Below, one piece after another: positions 35,788-43,779 of a stretch of 64,000 nt of DNA. The DNA lies in NCBI RefSeq assembly GCF_030695035.1, contig NZ_JAUYTT010000019.1, positions 38,947-102,946 of the forward strand, in the 5' to 3' direction. Positions within the stretch are counted from its first letter, which is position 1; the number at the start of each line of letters is the position of its first letter. The stretch comes from Frigidibacter sp. GTDB lineage: Bacteria; Pseudomonadota; Alphaproteobacteria; Rhodobacterales; Rhodobacteraceae. A program made the translations under genes and the position numbers. The notes under the pieces are model-generated. The model was not told the DNA's origin and ran no database searches. It saw only the letters and a list, made by a program, of their open reading frames with translations.

Positions 35788-36768
35788 TCAGTTCCGGCGT
35801 GCCAGAACCTCGGGATTGACGATGACGTCGGGGTCGAGCGTGCCGGCGAAGCAGGCCAGCGCGGCGGCGGCGGAATCGAGCGCCATGCGCCGCAGACCCT
35901 CCGCCGTGCTGGCGGCGACATGCGGCGTCATGATCAGGTTCGGGGTGGAGAGCAGGCTGATCGGCGTCTCCACCGGCTCCTCCTCGAACACGTCGATCCC
36001 GGCGGCGGAAAGATGCCCGGCGCGCAGCGAAGCCTCCAGCGCCACCTGATCCACGATGGTGCCGCGCGCGGTGTTCACCAGCACGGCGCCGGGCTTCATC
36101 CGCGCCATGAAGGCGCCGTCGATCATGTTGCGCGTCGCCGGGCCGCTGGGGACGTGGACCGTGACGATGTCCGCCTCCGCCGCCGCGGTCGCCGCGTCAT
36201 CCACCGGCTCGAAGCCGAGGCCGCGGATGCTGCCCTTGCCAATATTCGGGTCGCGCACCAGCACGCGCATGCCAAACGCGGCGCACAGCTTGGCCACGCG
36301 CGTGCCGATGCGGCCGAAGCCCACCACCAGCACGGTCTTGCCCTGCAGGTCGAAGGTGGGCAGCCCGGCCTGCGCGCCCCAGACCGGCGTGGCGGCGCGC
36401 ATATTGGCGTTGAAGCTGGTCAGCTTGCGGGCGCAGGCCAGCATCATCATCAGCGCGTGTTCGGCGACCGAAACCGCATTGGCTTCCGGCGTGATGGCCA
36501 GCGGAATGCCGCGCTCGGTCAGCGCCGGCACATCGACGATGTCGTAGCCGACGCCGTGGCGCACCAGGATCTTCAGATTGGTGCAATGCGCCAGGAAGGC
36601 GCGGTCGATGCGGATGGTCCGCACGATCAGCGCATCCGCCTTCGGCAGATTGGCGGCGAGGCTTTCGGGCGAGAGGTCCATCAGGACATCCACCGTCACC
36701 CCCGGGGTCGCGCGCATCCGCGCGATGGCTTCCTCGTGGATCGGGCGGACGCAGATCACATGCGGCAT
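35788..36768 (-). CDS. D-2-hydroxyacid dehydrogenase family protein
   Basis: A 326-residue NAD-dependent dehydrogenase of the D-isomer-specific 2-hydroxyacid family (phosphoglycerate dehydrogenase-like). The cofactor motif is VLVVGFGRIGTRVAKLCAAFGM; the catalytic Arg region is VNTARGTIVD, the Glu lies in GIDVFEEEPV and the His in MTPHVAASTAE. Expected reaction: D-2-hydroxyacid to 2-oxoacid with NAD+. It is the last gene of a minus-strand run after the two ThDP decarboxylase genes, with a 10-base gap. The 2-oxoacid product would be the natural feed for that decarboxylase. Start at 36768 (MPHVICVRP). Confidence 0.9.
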   Translation of the reverse strand: MPHVICVRPIHEEAIARMRATPGVTVDVLMDLSPESLAANLPKADALIVRTIRIDRAFLAHCTNLKILVRHGVGYDIVDVPALTERGIPLAITPEANAVSVAEHALMMMLACARKLTSFNANMRAATPVWGAQAGLPTFDLQGKTVLVVGFGRIGTRVAKLCAAFGMRVLVRDPNIGKGSIRGLGFEPVDDAATAAAEADIVTVHVPSGPATRNMIDGAFMARMKPGAVLVNTARGTIVDQVALEASLRAGHLSAAGIDVFEEEPVETPISLLSTPNLIMTPHVAASTAEGLRRMALDSAAAALACFAGTLDPDVIVNPEVLARRN

Positions 36769-36778
36769 GGTCGGGCCT

Positions 36779-37372
36779 TCAAAGCTGGTGGTGGGCGGCG
36801 GGGCCGAGCAGGGCCTCGCGGAATCGCGCTTGCAGGATGGCGCCGTCGCGCGGCGGCAGCACCAGCGGCAGGTTGCCGGGCGCGATCTTCTGCACCGCGA
36901 AGATGGTGCCGGTGGCGGCATGGATCTCGGCCCGCAGGGCCGGCACCTCCTCCAGCGTCGTCAGCGTGCGCGCACGGGAAAGCCCCGCGCCGCGCGCCAT
37001 GGCGGCGAGGTCCACGCCATGCTTGGTCGCCGTTTCCTGGTTGCCCGTCTCGCTGTAGTGTTCATTGTCCAGCACGACGATGGACAGGTTCTTCGGCCTC
37101 TGCACCGCGATGGTCGCCATGGCGCCGAGCGCCATCAGCATCTCGCCATCGCCGGTGATGACCAGCACTTTCGCGGAAGGCTGCGCCAGCGCCAGGCCGA
37201 GGCCCATCATCGCCGCGCCCCCCATGCCGCCCCACAGCGGCAGATTGCGCGGCGTGTCGCCGATGGCGGTGATGTCCCAGGCGGAGGCGCCGAGGCCGGC
37301 GATAACCATCAATTCGCCGCGGTCTTCCAGCAGCGTGCGCACCACGTCGCGCCGGTTCGGGTATTCGGCCAT
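36779..37372 (-). CDS. ThDP-dependent decarboxylase, beta (C-terminal) chain
   Basis: A 197-residue chain holding the pyrophosphate-binding half of a thiamine-diphosphate enzyme: VITGDGEMLMALGAMATI begins the GDG motif, and the second end is VLDNEHYSETGNQ. The split into two short chains is that of sulfopyruvate decarboxylase (ComD/ComE) and relatives of phosphonopyruvate decarboxylase. The predicted reaction is non-oxidative decarboxylation of a 2-oxoacid to an aldehyde. The alpha chain is just upstream (3-base gap), the D-hydroxyacid dehydrogenase downstream. Substrate not determinable. Confidence 0.88.
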   Translation of the reverse strand: MAEYPNRRDVVRTLLEDRGELMVIAGLGASAWDITAIGDTPRNLPLWGGMGGAAMMGLGLALAQPSAKVLVITGDGEMLMALGAMATIAVQRPKNLSIVVLDNEHYSETGNQETATKHGVDLAAMARGAGLSRARTLTTLEEVPALRAEIHAATGTIFAVQKIAPGNLPLVLPPRDGAILQARFREALLGPAAHHQL

Positions 37373-37375
37373 GGA

Positions 37376-37927
37376 TCAGTCCTTCCCGAAGGTCTTGGCG
37401 CCGATCAGGCGCTGGCCGAGCAGCGTGGCTGCCGGGCGAAAGGTATTGAAGGCGAGGCGCAGCGTCGCATCCACCGTCTCCGCCACATCCTCTGCGCGGT
37501 CGGCGCGATGCACGATCGTGCCCATCGCTTCCAGCACCGCCTGCGTCGCCTGGCCCATCGGGATCTGCGCCGGATTGAATTCCGCAAAATCGCCGCGCAT
37601 GGTCACGATCATCGGCAGTGGCGTGCGGTGGATATGCGACAGCGACAGCATGTTGATGCAGTTGCCGACGCCGGAAGACTGCATCAGCAGCACGCCCTTC
37701 ACGCCGCCAAGCCAGGCGCCACAGAGCAGGGCAACGCCCTCCTCCTCCGTCGTCAGGGTGACGACGGTCATTTCATTATCGGCTAGGCACCGCTTGATCA
37801 GCCGGCTGTGGCCGGCATCCGGCACCAGGGCGACCTGGGTGATGCCATTGGCCTTGAGCGCCGCGTAGATGTGGTCCGGCCAGCCCGCCGCCGCATCCGG
37901 GCGCATCTCCAGCTTGTCGCGATCCAT
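37376..37927 (-). CDS. ThDP-dependent decarboxylase, alpha (N-terminal) chain
   Basis: A 183-residue PYR-domain chain that pairs with the beta chain next to it. Visible parts are IYAALKANGITQVALVPDAGHS, TTEEEGVALLCGAWLGGVKGVLLMQSSGVGNCINML, and FAEFNPAQIPMGQATQAVLEAMG. The Glu of the EEEG segment is the likely cofactor-activating residue. Together with the beta chain it resembles sulfopyruvate/phosphonopyruvate decarboxylases. Start MDRDKLEMRP at 37927 is preferred to 38086 because the extension runs into the eutB promoter area. It diverges from eutB, with 85 bases between. Confidence 0.88.
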   Translation of the reverse strand: MDRDKLEMRPDAAAGWPDHIYAALKANGITQVALVPDAGHSRLIKRCLADNEMTVVTLTTEEEGVALLCGAWLGGVKGVLLMQSSGVGNCINMLSLSHIHRTPLPMIVTMRGDFAEFNPAQIPMGQATQAVLEAMGTIVHRADRAEDVAETVDATLRLAFNTFRPAATLLGQRLIGAKTFGKD

Positions 37928-38012
37928 GCCGTTCCTCCGTATTTGTGGCATCCTCGCCCCGGAGGCTCCAACTGACAACCCGGGCGCGTGATGGGTATAG
38001 GGAGAGGGCGGC

Positions 38013-39371
38013 ATGGGTTTTTCCGCGACGGTGGGCGGCACGCGGCACAATTTCGCCGATCTGCGCCAGCTTCTGGCCTGCGCCACGCCGTTCCGGTCCG
38101 GCGATGCGCTGGCCGGCGTGGCCGCCGAAAGCGCCGCGCAGCGCGTGGCGGCGCAACGGGCACTGGCCGACCTGCCGCTGCGGCACTTCCTGTCCGATGC
38201 CGTGGTACCCTATGAGGCGGATGAGGTGACGCGGCTGATCCTGGACAGCCACGACGCCCAGGCCTTCGCCCCCGTGGCGCATCTGACGATCGGCGGCTTC
38301 CGGGACTGGCTGCTGGCCGAGGCGGATGCGCCCGCGCTTGCCGCCCTCGCGGCGGGCCTGACGCCGGAGATGGTGGCGGCATTGTCAAAAATCTGCCGGT
38401 TGCAGGATCTGGTGGCGATCGGCGCGAAATGCCGCGTCGTGACGCGCTTCCGCAACACGCTCGGCCTGCCCGGCACGCTGTCCATCCGCCTGCAGCCGAA
38501 TGACCCGGTGGATGACCCGAAGGGCATCGCGGCACAGGTGCTGGATGGGCTGCTGCTCGGCGCCGGGGATGCGGTGATCGGCGTCAACCCGGCCACCGAC
38601 AATGTGGACAATCTCTGCCGCGTGCTCGGCCTGCTCGATGCGGTGCGGGACCGCTATGCGATCCCCACCCAGAGCTGTGTGCTGGCCCACATCACCACCA
38701 CGCTGCTGGCGATGCAGCGCGGCGCGCCGGTGGATCTGGTGTTCCAATCCATCGGCGGCACCCAGGCGGTGAATGAGAGCTTTGGCGTGTCGCTCTCCCT
38801 GCTGGCGGAGGCGCATGCGGCCGCGCTGGCGCTGGGCCGCGGCACGCTGGGCGACAACTGCATGTATTTCGAAACCGGCCAGGGCAGCGCGCTGTCCGCG
38901 GATGCGCATCACGGCGTGGACCAGCAGACGCTGGAATGCCGCGCCTATGCCGTGGCGCGCCGCTTCCGGCCGCTGCTGGTGAATTCCGTGGTCGGCTTCA
39001 TCGGCCCCGAATACCTGTATGACGGCAAGCAGATCACCCGCGCGGGTCTCGAGGACCATATGTGCGGCAAGCTGCTCGGCCTGCCGATGGGGGTGGATGT
39101 CTGCTACACGAACCACGCCGAGGCCGACCAGGACGACATGGATGCGCTGCTGACGCTGCTCGGCGTGGCGGGCGTGACCTATGTGATGGGCGTGCCGGGG
39201 GCGGATGACACGATGCTCGCCTACCAATCCACCTCCTTCCATGACGGGCTTTATGTCCGCGCCGCGCTGGGCAAGACGCCCGCGCCGGAATTCGCGGCTT
39301 GGCTGCACCGGATGGGGCTGGCGGTGCACACGCCGGATCGCCTGCCGATGGCCGTGGCGGGGCTGCTGTGA
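38013..39371 (+). CDS. eutB: Ethanolamine ammonia-lyase large subunit
   Basis: A 452-residue TIM-barrel subunit of the adenosylcobalamin enzyme that converts ethanolamine to acetaldehyde and ammonia. Recognisable blocks: RFRNTLGLPGTLSIRLQPNDP, DAVIGVNPATDNVD, LAHITTTLLAMQRGAPVDLVFQSIGGTQAVNESFGVSLSLL, FETGQGSALSADAHHGVDQQTLE, and a C-terminal VCYTNHAEADQDDMDALLTLL. The length equals E. coli EutB. eutC follows with a GTGA overlap. No microcompartment shell genes, EutA reactivase or EutT are seen in the window, so this is the minimal, non-compartment type. Confidence 0.96.
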   Translation: MGFSATVGGTRHNFADLRQLLACATPFRSGDALAGVAAESAAQRVAAQRALADLPLRHFLSDAVVPYEADEVTRLILDSHDAQAFAPVAHLTIGGFRDWLLAEADAPALAALAAGLTPEMVAALSKICRLQDLVAIGAKCRVVTRFRNTLGLPGTLSIRLQPNDPVDDPKGIAAQVLDGLLLGAGDAVIGVNPATDNVDNLCRVLGLLDAVRDRYAIPTQSCVLAHITTTLLAMQRGAPVDLVFQSIGGTQAVNESFGVSLSLLAEAHAAALALGRGTLGDNCMYFETGQGSALSADAHHGVDQQTLECRAYAVARRFRPLLVNSVVGFIGPEYLYDGKQITRAGLEDHMCGKLLGLPMGVDVCYTNHAEADQDDMDALLTLLGVAGVTYVMGVPGADDTMLAYQSTSFHDGLYVRAALGKTPAPEFAAWLHRMGLAVHTPDRLPMAVAGLL

Positions 39372-40090
39372 CCGCACCTGTCCTGTGGCGCGACCTGCGG
39401 CGCTACACGGCGGCGCGCGTTGGCCTCGGCCGTGTCGGCAATGGCCTGCCCACCGCGGCGCATCTCGATTTCCAGGAGGCGCATGCCCAGGCGCGCGATG
39501 CCGTCTGGTCCACCCTGGATGTGCCCGTGCTGCGCGATGCGCTGGGGGCGCAGGTGGTCGCCAGCGCGGCGCCGGATCGCCGCGCCTATCTGCTGCGCCC
39601 GGATCTCGGGCGGCGCCTGGCGGAAGGTGTCCCGCTCACGCCGCGCCCCGGCTGCTTCGCCATTGTCGTGGCGGATGGCCTCTGCGCCACCGGCGTGCAG
39701 GCCCAGGCGCCCGCGCTGGTCACGGCGCTGACGGAGGGGCTGCACCAGGCGGGCTGGGATGTCGCGCCACCGGTCATCGCCACCCAGGCGCGAGTCGCCA
39801 TCGGGGATGCGATCGGCCAGGCGCTCGGCGCGGCGATGGTGGCGGTGCTGATCGGCGAGCGCCCGGGCCTGTCCGCGCTGGACAGCATGGGCATCTACCT
39901 GACCCACGCGCCGCGCCCCGGCCGTCGCGATGCGGAGCGCAACTGCATCAGCAATATCCGCCCCGGCGGGCTGAGCGTGGCGGAGGCTGCGGCGAAACTT
40001 CTGTGGCTGGTTGCCGCCGCGCGTGGCCTGGGTGCGACCGGCGTCGCCCTGAAGGACGAACAGCCGGCGCTGCCGCTGCTGGAGGGCTGA
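39368..40090 (+). CDS. eutC: Ethanolamine ammonia-lyase small subunit
   Basis: The 240-residue cobalamin-binding partner of EutB, started at GTG 39368, which overlaps the eutB stop by four bases. The FAIVVADGLCATGVQAQAPAL and LIGERPGLSALDSMGIYLTHAPRPGRRDAERNCISNIRPGGLS blocks are diagnostic for EutC. It is somewhat shorter than the E. coli subunit, mainly at the N-terminus, as is common outside enterobacteria. The enzyme would let the cell use ethanolamine from membrane phospholipids as nitrogen or carbon. It converges on a cupin gene after three bases. Confidence 0.94.
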   Translation: MTAPVLWRDLRRYTAARVGLGRVGNGLPTAAHLDFQEAHAQARDAVWSTLDVPVLRDALGAQVVASAAPDRRAYLLRPDLGRRLAEGVPLTPRPGCFAIVVADGLCATGVQAQAPALVTALTEGLHQAGWDVAPPVIATQARVAIGDAIGQALGAAMVAVLIGERPGLSALDSMGIYLTHAPRPGRRDAERNCISNIRPGGLSVAEAAAKLLWLVAAARGLGATGVALKDEQPALPLLEG

Positions 40091-40093
40091 GCT

Positions 40094-40420
40094 TCACCCT
40101 GGCGGCAGATGCACCGCCAGCCAAAGCGCATCCGCGCTGGTCGCCACCACGCGATGCCGGCAGCCCGCCGGCAACACCGCCCAATCGCCCGCCACCATCA
40201 CCCGCGCCGCGCCATCGGCAAGACCGAGCGTCGCCGCGCCGCGCGCCAGCAGCACGAATTCCGTGCCGGGCTGGTCGTACCAGAAGCCCGCCGGGCTGGC
40301 GGCGCGGTGGGAGGCGATGCGCTGCACCACCACGCCGCCCTGTTCCAGCAGCGTGGCAAAGCTCTCGGCGCCTTCGGTTGGCGCTTCCCCCTCAACCAGG
40401 CTCCCGAAACGCGCGCTCAC
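40094..40420 (-). CDS. Cupin domain protein
   Basis: A 108-residue small beta-barrel protein. The first cupin motif is seen in GFWYDQPGTEFVLLARGAATL and the second in AGDWAVLPAGCRHRVVATS, where a His-containing PAGCRHRV could contribute a metal ligand. The function is not known; such single-domain cupins can be enzymes, sugar- or amino-acid-binding domains. Its start overlaps the amidase stop by four bases, so they are likely one operon. The order amidase-cupin is transcribed leftward, converging on eutC. Confidence 0.85.
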   Translation of the reverse strand: MSARFGSLVEGEAPTEGAESFATLLEQGGVVVQRIASHRAASPAGFWYDQPGTEFVLLARGAATLGLADGAARVMVAGDWAVLPAGCRHRVVATSADALWLAVHLPPG

Positions 40421-41781
40421 GCGGCCAGCGCCGCCTCCACGGCCTGCGCCACGGCGAACAGCCTGGCATCGCCGCCATGCTCGCCCATCAGCTGGAAGCC
40501 GACCGGCGCCTCCCCAGGCTTGTGGCAGGGCAGGCTGATGGCGCAGCGGTCGAGGAAGTTGCCAACGCTGGTATTCCGCAGCAGCAGCAGGTTGATTCGG
40601 CCATACTCCGCTTCATCCTCGATCTCGGACAGGGCAGGTGGCACCAGCGCGCAGGTCGGCGACACCACCGCATCATATCCCGCCGTGCGCGCCGCAAACG
40701 CCGAAATGATCCGCGCGCGGTCCTGGCCGAGCTGAATGTAGTCCGCCGCCGCCATCTGCCCGCCGCGCAGGATGCGGGACAGGATGCGCGGGTCGTAGGC
40801 GTCGCGCTGGCGTTCGATCAGCCCGCGGTGAAAGGCATAGGCCTCGGAGGAGGCGTAGCCGCCGGTCGCATTGGCCTTCGGAATATCGGCCAGCTCCGGC
40901 ACCACCAGCTTCTCCACTCGCGCCCCGGCGGCGGAAAGCCTGGACAGCGCCGCCTCGAAGGCGCTGGTCACGCCGGCATCCCAGTTCTCGGTGACGTAGC
41001 CCTGCAACACGCCGAGGCGCAGCCCGGCCACTGGCACCGGCAGGCCCGGTGACCAGGCCTCCTCGCCGGCCATCAGGCTGTCGATCACCGCGCAGCAGGC
41101 GACGGAGCGTGCGATGGGGCCGAGGCTGTCCAGCGTGAAGGACAGCGGCAGCGTGCCCGTCAGCGGCACCCGCTTCGCCGTCGGTTTCCAGCCCACCAGC
41201 CCGCACAGCGCCGCCGGAATCCGGCAGGAGCCGCCGGTATCGGAGCCCAGCCCGGCAAACCCCATCCCATCCGCCGTCGCGACGGCGGCGCCGGAGGAAG
41301 ACCCGCCCGGCAGCCGCCCCGTCGCCCGGTCCCCCTTGTCCCGGCCCCACGGGCTGCGCGGCGTGCCGAAATGCGGGTTGTGGCCGAGGCCGGAGAAGGC
41401 GAATTCCACCATGTTGGTGCGCCCGAGCACCACGAACCCCGCCCGTTGCAGGCGCGCGACGGACGGCGCGGTGGCCGTGGCCGGCGCCACATCGGCCAAT
41501 GCCTTGGAACCACCCCGGGTCTGCTGCCCGGCCTCGTCGTAAAGGTCCTTGATGCTGATCGGGATGCCGGCCCAGGGGCTCGGCGCGCGCCCGGCCTGGC
41601 GCAGCGCATCCATCGCCCGCGCCGAGGCACGCGCCGCTTCGGCCTGCACCACCAGGAAGGCGCGCCCGCCTTCACCGTCCGGATCGGCGATGCGCTCCAG
41701 CGCCGCCTCGGTCAGCGCCGCGGCGGTGGTGCGGCCGGCGGCGAGGTCGGCGGCGGCTTCGGCGAGGGTGGCATGCGACAT
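40417..41781 (-). CDS. Amidase signature family protein
   Basis: A 454-residue serine hydrolase of the amidase signature family. The Ser-cisSer-Lys triad is indicated by GIPISIKDLYD (Lys), GGSSSGAAVATADGMG (cis-Ser) and GLGSDTGGSCRIPAALCG (nucleophile Ser). The chosen start is MSHATLAEAAADL at 41781. It may hydrolyse an aliphatic or aromatic amide, but family members range widely. It is coupled to the cupin gene downstream. Co-location with eutBC could indicate amide or ethanolamide nitrogen use, though that is inference. Confidence 0.9.
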   Translation of the reverse strand: MSHATLAEAAADLAAGRTTAAALTEAALERIADPDGEGGRAFLVVQAEAARASARAMDALRQAGRAPSPWAGIPISIKDLYDEAGQQTRGGSKALADVAPATATAPSVARLQRAGFVVLGRTNMVEFAFSGLGHNPHFGTPRSPWGRDKGDRATGRLPGGSSSGAAVATADGMGFAGLGSDTGGSCRIPAALCGLVGWKPTAKRVPLTGTLPLSFTLDSLGPIARSVACCAVIDSLMAGEEAWSPGLPVPVAGLRLGVLQGYVTENWDAGVTSAFEAALSRLSAAGARVEKLVVPELADIPKANATGGYASSEAYAFHRGLIERQRDAYDPRILSRILRGGQMAAADYIQLGQDRARIISAFAARTAGYDAVVSPTCALVPPALSEIEDEAEYGRINLLLLRNTSVGNFLDRCAISLPCHKPGEAPVGFQLMGEHGGDARLFAVAQAVEAALAA

Positions 41782-41850
41782 GGGCGGGTTTCCGGCTGGG
41801 ATGCGCCGGATGCTGGCCAGGATGGGCGGCGCCCGCAAGCCCGCGCCGGG

Positions 41851-42006
41851 TCAGCCCTGGGCGGGCGGCGCCACCTGGTCGTTGGCGGGCGGGTGGGCGA
41901 CGATCAGCTCCAGCACAGCCGGATAGACCAGGAAGCCGACCAATCCGGCAGGCAGCAATCGCACGCCCCCGGCTTCGGCTTCCTCGATGGTGGTCCCGCG
42001 GTCCAT
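41851..42006 (-). CDS. Uncharacterised 51-residue peptide
   Basis: A small frame with an AGGAGGG ribosome site three bases before ATG. The peptide begins MDRGTTIEEAEAGG, has a hydrophobic centre (LLPAGLVGFLVYPAVLELIVA, about residues 17-37, possibly a membrane helix) and an Ala/Pro-rich end. I do not recognise it. It lies between the amidase and the TRAP operon promoter region, facing leftward. The ribosome site makes it plausible, though its codon pattern alone is not decisive. Confidence 0.5.
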   Translation of the reverse strand: MDRGTTIEEAEAGGVRLLPAGLVGFLVYPAVLELIVAHPPANDQVAPPAQG

Positions 42007-42068
42007 GCTGCCCTCCTGGCAATCCACAGGGGGTGAGCGCGGCAGGCTGCGACGGGTTTGCGGACGAA

Positions 42069-42109
42069 TTGACAAGACGCCGCGAGCAAGTCGTATGATG
42101 TCGTATAAC
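42069..42109 (+). promoter_or_regulatory. Possible promoter and operator of the hexuronate TRAP operon
   Basis: TTGACA at 42069 and TATGAT at 42094 (19 bases apart) or TATAAC at 42104 are candidate boxes. A direct repeat, GTCGTATGAT then GTCGTATAAC, overlaps the -10 area and could bind a regulator. No regulator gene is adjacent. Confidence 0.35.
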
Positions 42110-42150
42110 CCATGGCCAGAAGGCCGTGGGACGGGAAGGAGAGACAATCC

Positions 42151-43182
42151 ATGAAAGCTCTGCGCGCCATCCGCGCCAAGGCCGCCGAGGCCTTTCGAGC
42201 CAAGGCCGGCCAGGCCTTCTGTGCGGGTGCCCTGGCGGCTGCCGCCCTGCTGCCCTGGTCCGCCACGCCCGCCACGGCGCAGGAATGGCGCGGCTGGAAC
42301 ATCCATGCGGCGGACTATCCCAACGGCCAGGGCCTGGACCGATTCGGCCAGCTGGTGATGGAGCGGACCAACAACCGCATCCGCATGCGGACCTACCACT
42401 CGGCGCAGCTCGGCCAGCAGGATGAGGCCATCCAGCAGATGCGGCTGGGGTCCATCGATTTCGGCAATTTCAACCTCTCGCCCTTCAACAACCTGGCGCC
42501 GTCGACCAATGTGGTGACGCTGCCCTTCCTGTTCCGCAACGTGGCGCACAGCCATGCCGCGATTGACGGCATCGCCGGGACCGAGATCGCCAAGGACCTG
42601 GAGGCGATCGGCATCATCGCACTCGCCTGGTATGATGGCGGCGCCCGCAGCGTCTATTCCACCCGCCCGATCCGCACGCCGGCCGATATGCGCGGCCTGA
42701 AGATCCGCGTGCAGACCAGCGATTTGTGGATCGACCTGATGCGCGCACTCGGCGCCAATGCCACCCCGCTGCCTTTCGGCGAGGTCTTCACCAGCCTGCA
42801 ATCCGGCGTGATCGACGCGGCGGAGAACAACTTCCCGTCCTACGAAAGCACCCGGCATTTCGAGGTGGCGCGCTACTACACCACCACGGAACACTCCAAC
42901 GTGCCCGAGGTGCTCGCCGTCTCCCAGCAACGCTGGCGCCGGCTGAACGAGCAGGAGCGCAACATCGTGCGCGACGCCGCGCGTGAAAGCGCCACCCTGC
43001 AGCGTCGCCTCTGGGCGGAGCGGGAGCAGGTTTCCCGCCGGCGGGTCGAGGCCGCGGGCGTGACCGTGATCGAACTGACGGATCGCACGCCCTGGTCACA
43101 GCTGATGGAGCCGGTCTACGCGAAATACGCCGCGACGCCGCGCCTGTCCGGCATGGTGCAGGCCATCCGCGCGCTGCCTTGA
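42151..43182 (+). CDS. TRAP transporter substrate-binding protein (DctP family)
   Basis: A 343-residue periplasmic protein with a long signal region (cleavage probably near TATAQEW). DctP-family blocks are YHSAQLGQQDEAIQQMRLGSIDFGNFN, GIIALAWYDGGARSVYSTRPIRTPADMRGLKIRVQTSD, and PLPFGEVFTSLQSGVIDAAENNFPSYESTRHFEVARYYTTTEHSNVPEV, with a conserved Arg in GLKIRVQ that binds the carboxylate of ligands. The genes that follow indicate a hexuronate substrate. AAGGAGAGA precedes the start. A strong hairpin lies just after the stop, before the small permease. Confidence 0.93.
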   Translation: MKALRAIRAKAAEAFRAKAGQAFCAGALAAAALLPWSATPATAQEWRGWNIHAADYPNGQGLDRFGQLVMERTNNRIRMRTYHSAQLGQQDEAIQQMRLGSIDFGNFNLSPFNNLAPSTNVVTLPFLFRNVAHSHAAIDGIAGTEIAKDLEAIGIIALAWYDGGARSVYSTRPIRTPADMRGLKIRVQTSDLWIDLMRALGANATPLPFGEVFTSLQSGVIDAAENNFPSYESTRHFEVARYYTTTEHSNVPEVLAVSQQRWRRLNEQERNIVRDAARESATLQRRLWAEREQVSRRRVEAAGVTVIELTDRTPWSQLMEPVYAKYAATPRLSGMVQAIRALP

Positions 43183-43188
43183 TGGGAT

Positions 43189-43208
43189 GGGTGGCCTTTG
43201 GGCCACCC
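43189..43208 (+). terminator. Intra-operon hairpin after the TRAP binding-protein gene
   Basis: GGGTGGCC-TTTG-GGCCACCC, an 8-base-pair stem, is followed by TTTCC, 6 bases past the dctP-type stop. It looks like a partial terminator or mRNA stabiliser, which would give more binding protein than permease. Confidence 0.6.
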
Positions 43209-43257
43209 TTTCCTGCCGCGCCGGTTTCCAACGCCTTCCCCAGGAACGCACTCAGCC

Positions 43258-43773
43258 ATGGCGATGTTTTCCCGCGTGCTCGACGCCTTCTGCAACATCG
43301 TAGTCATGGTCGCCGGCTGCGCCCTGGTCGGGCTGGTGGTGATGATGGGCTGGATGGTGTTCGGCCGCTACGTGCTGAACGACACGCCGACCTGGATCGA
43401 GCGCGCCGCCACGCTGTCCATCCTGTGCATCGCCCTGCCGGTCGCCGCCGTCGGGGTGCGGGAGCGGTTCCACCTTTCGGTGCTCGGCTTCCGGGAGGCG
43501 CTGCCGATGCAGGTACAGCGCTGGATCGCGGTCGGCTGCGATACCGCGGTCGGCGTCTTCGGCTTCGCGATGATGATCTATTCGCAGGAGCTGGTGGACA
43601 TGGTCTGGAACTTCAAAATTCCGCTGCTCGGCATCAGCCAGGGCTGGACCTATGTGCCGCTGCAGGTCTGCGGCGGGCTCGTCACGCTTTTCGCCATCGA
43701 GCAGGTGCTGCGCGACATCCTGAACAAGGACGGCCCCGAGCAGCGCGGCATCGCCGCGGCCTTCCTGGAGTAA
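43258..43773 (+). CDS. TRAP transporter small permease (DctQ family)
   Basis: A 171-residue inner-membrane protein with four helices: VVMVAGCALVGLVVMMGWMVFGRYV, the ATLSILCIALPVAAVGV segment, a third around GVFGFAMMIYSQELVDMV, and a last near YVPLQVCGGLVTLFAIEQVL. FGRYVLNDTPTWIER is the DctQ signature. With the large permease it forms the sodium-driven carrier served by the DctP-type protein upstream. Start ATG at 43258 was chosen because an AGGAACG site is close. Spacing to the large permease is six bases. Confidence 0.92.
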   Translation: MAMFSRVLDAFCNIVVMVAGCALVGLVVMMGWMVFGRYVLNDTPTWIERAATLSILCIALPVAAVGVRERFHLSVLGFREALPMQVQRWIAVGCDTAVGVFGFAMMIYSQELVDMVWNFKIPLLGISQGWTYVPLQVCGGLVTLFAIEQVLRDILNKDGPEQRGIAAAFLE

Positions 43774-43779
43774 ATTCGC

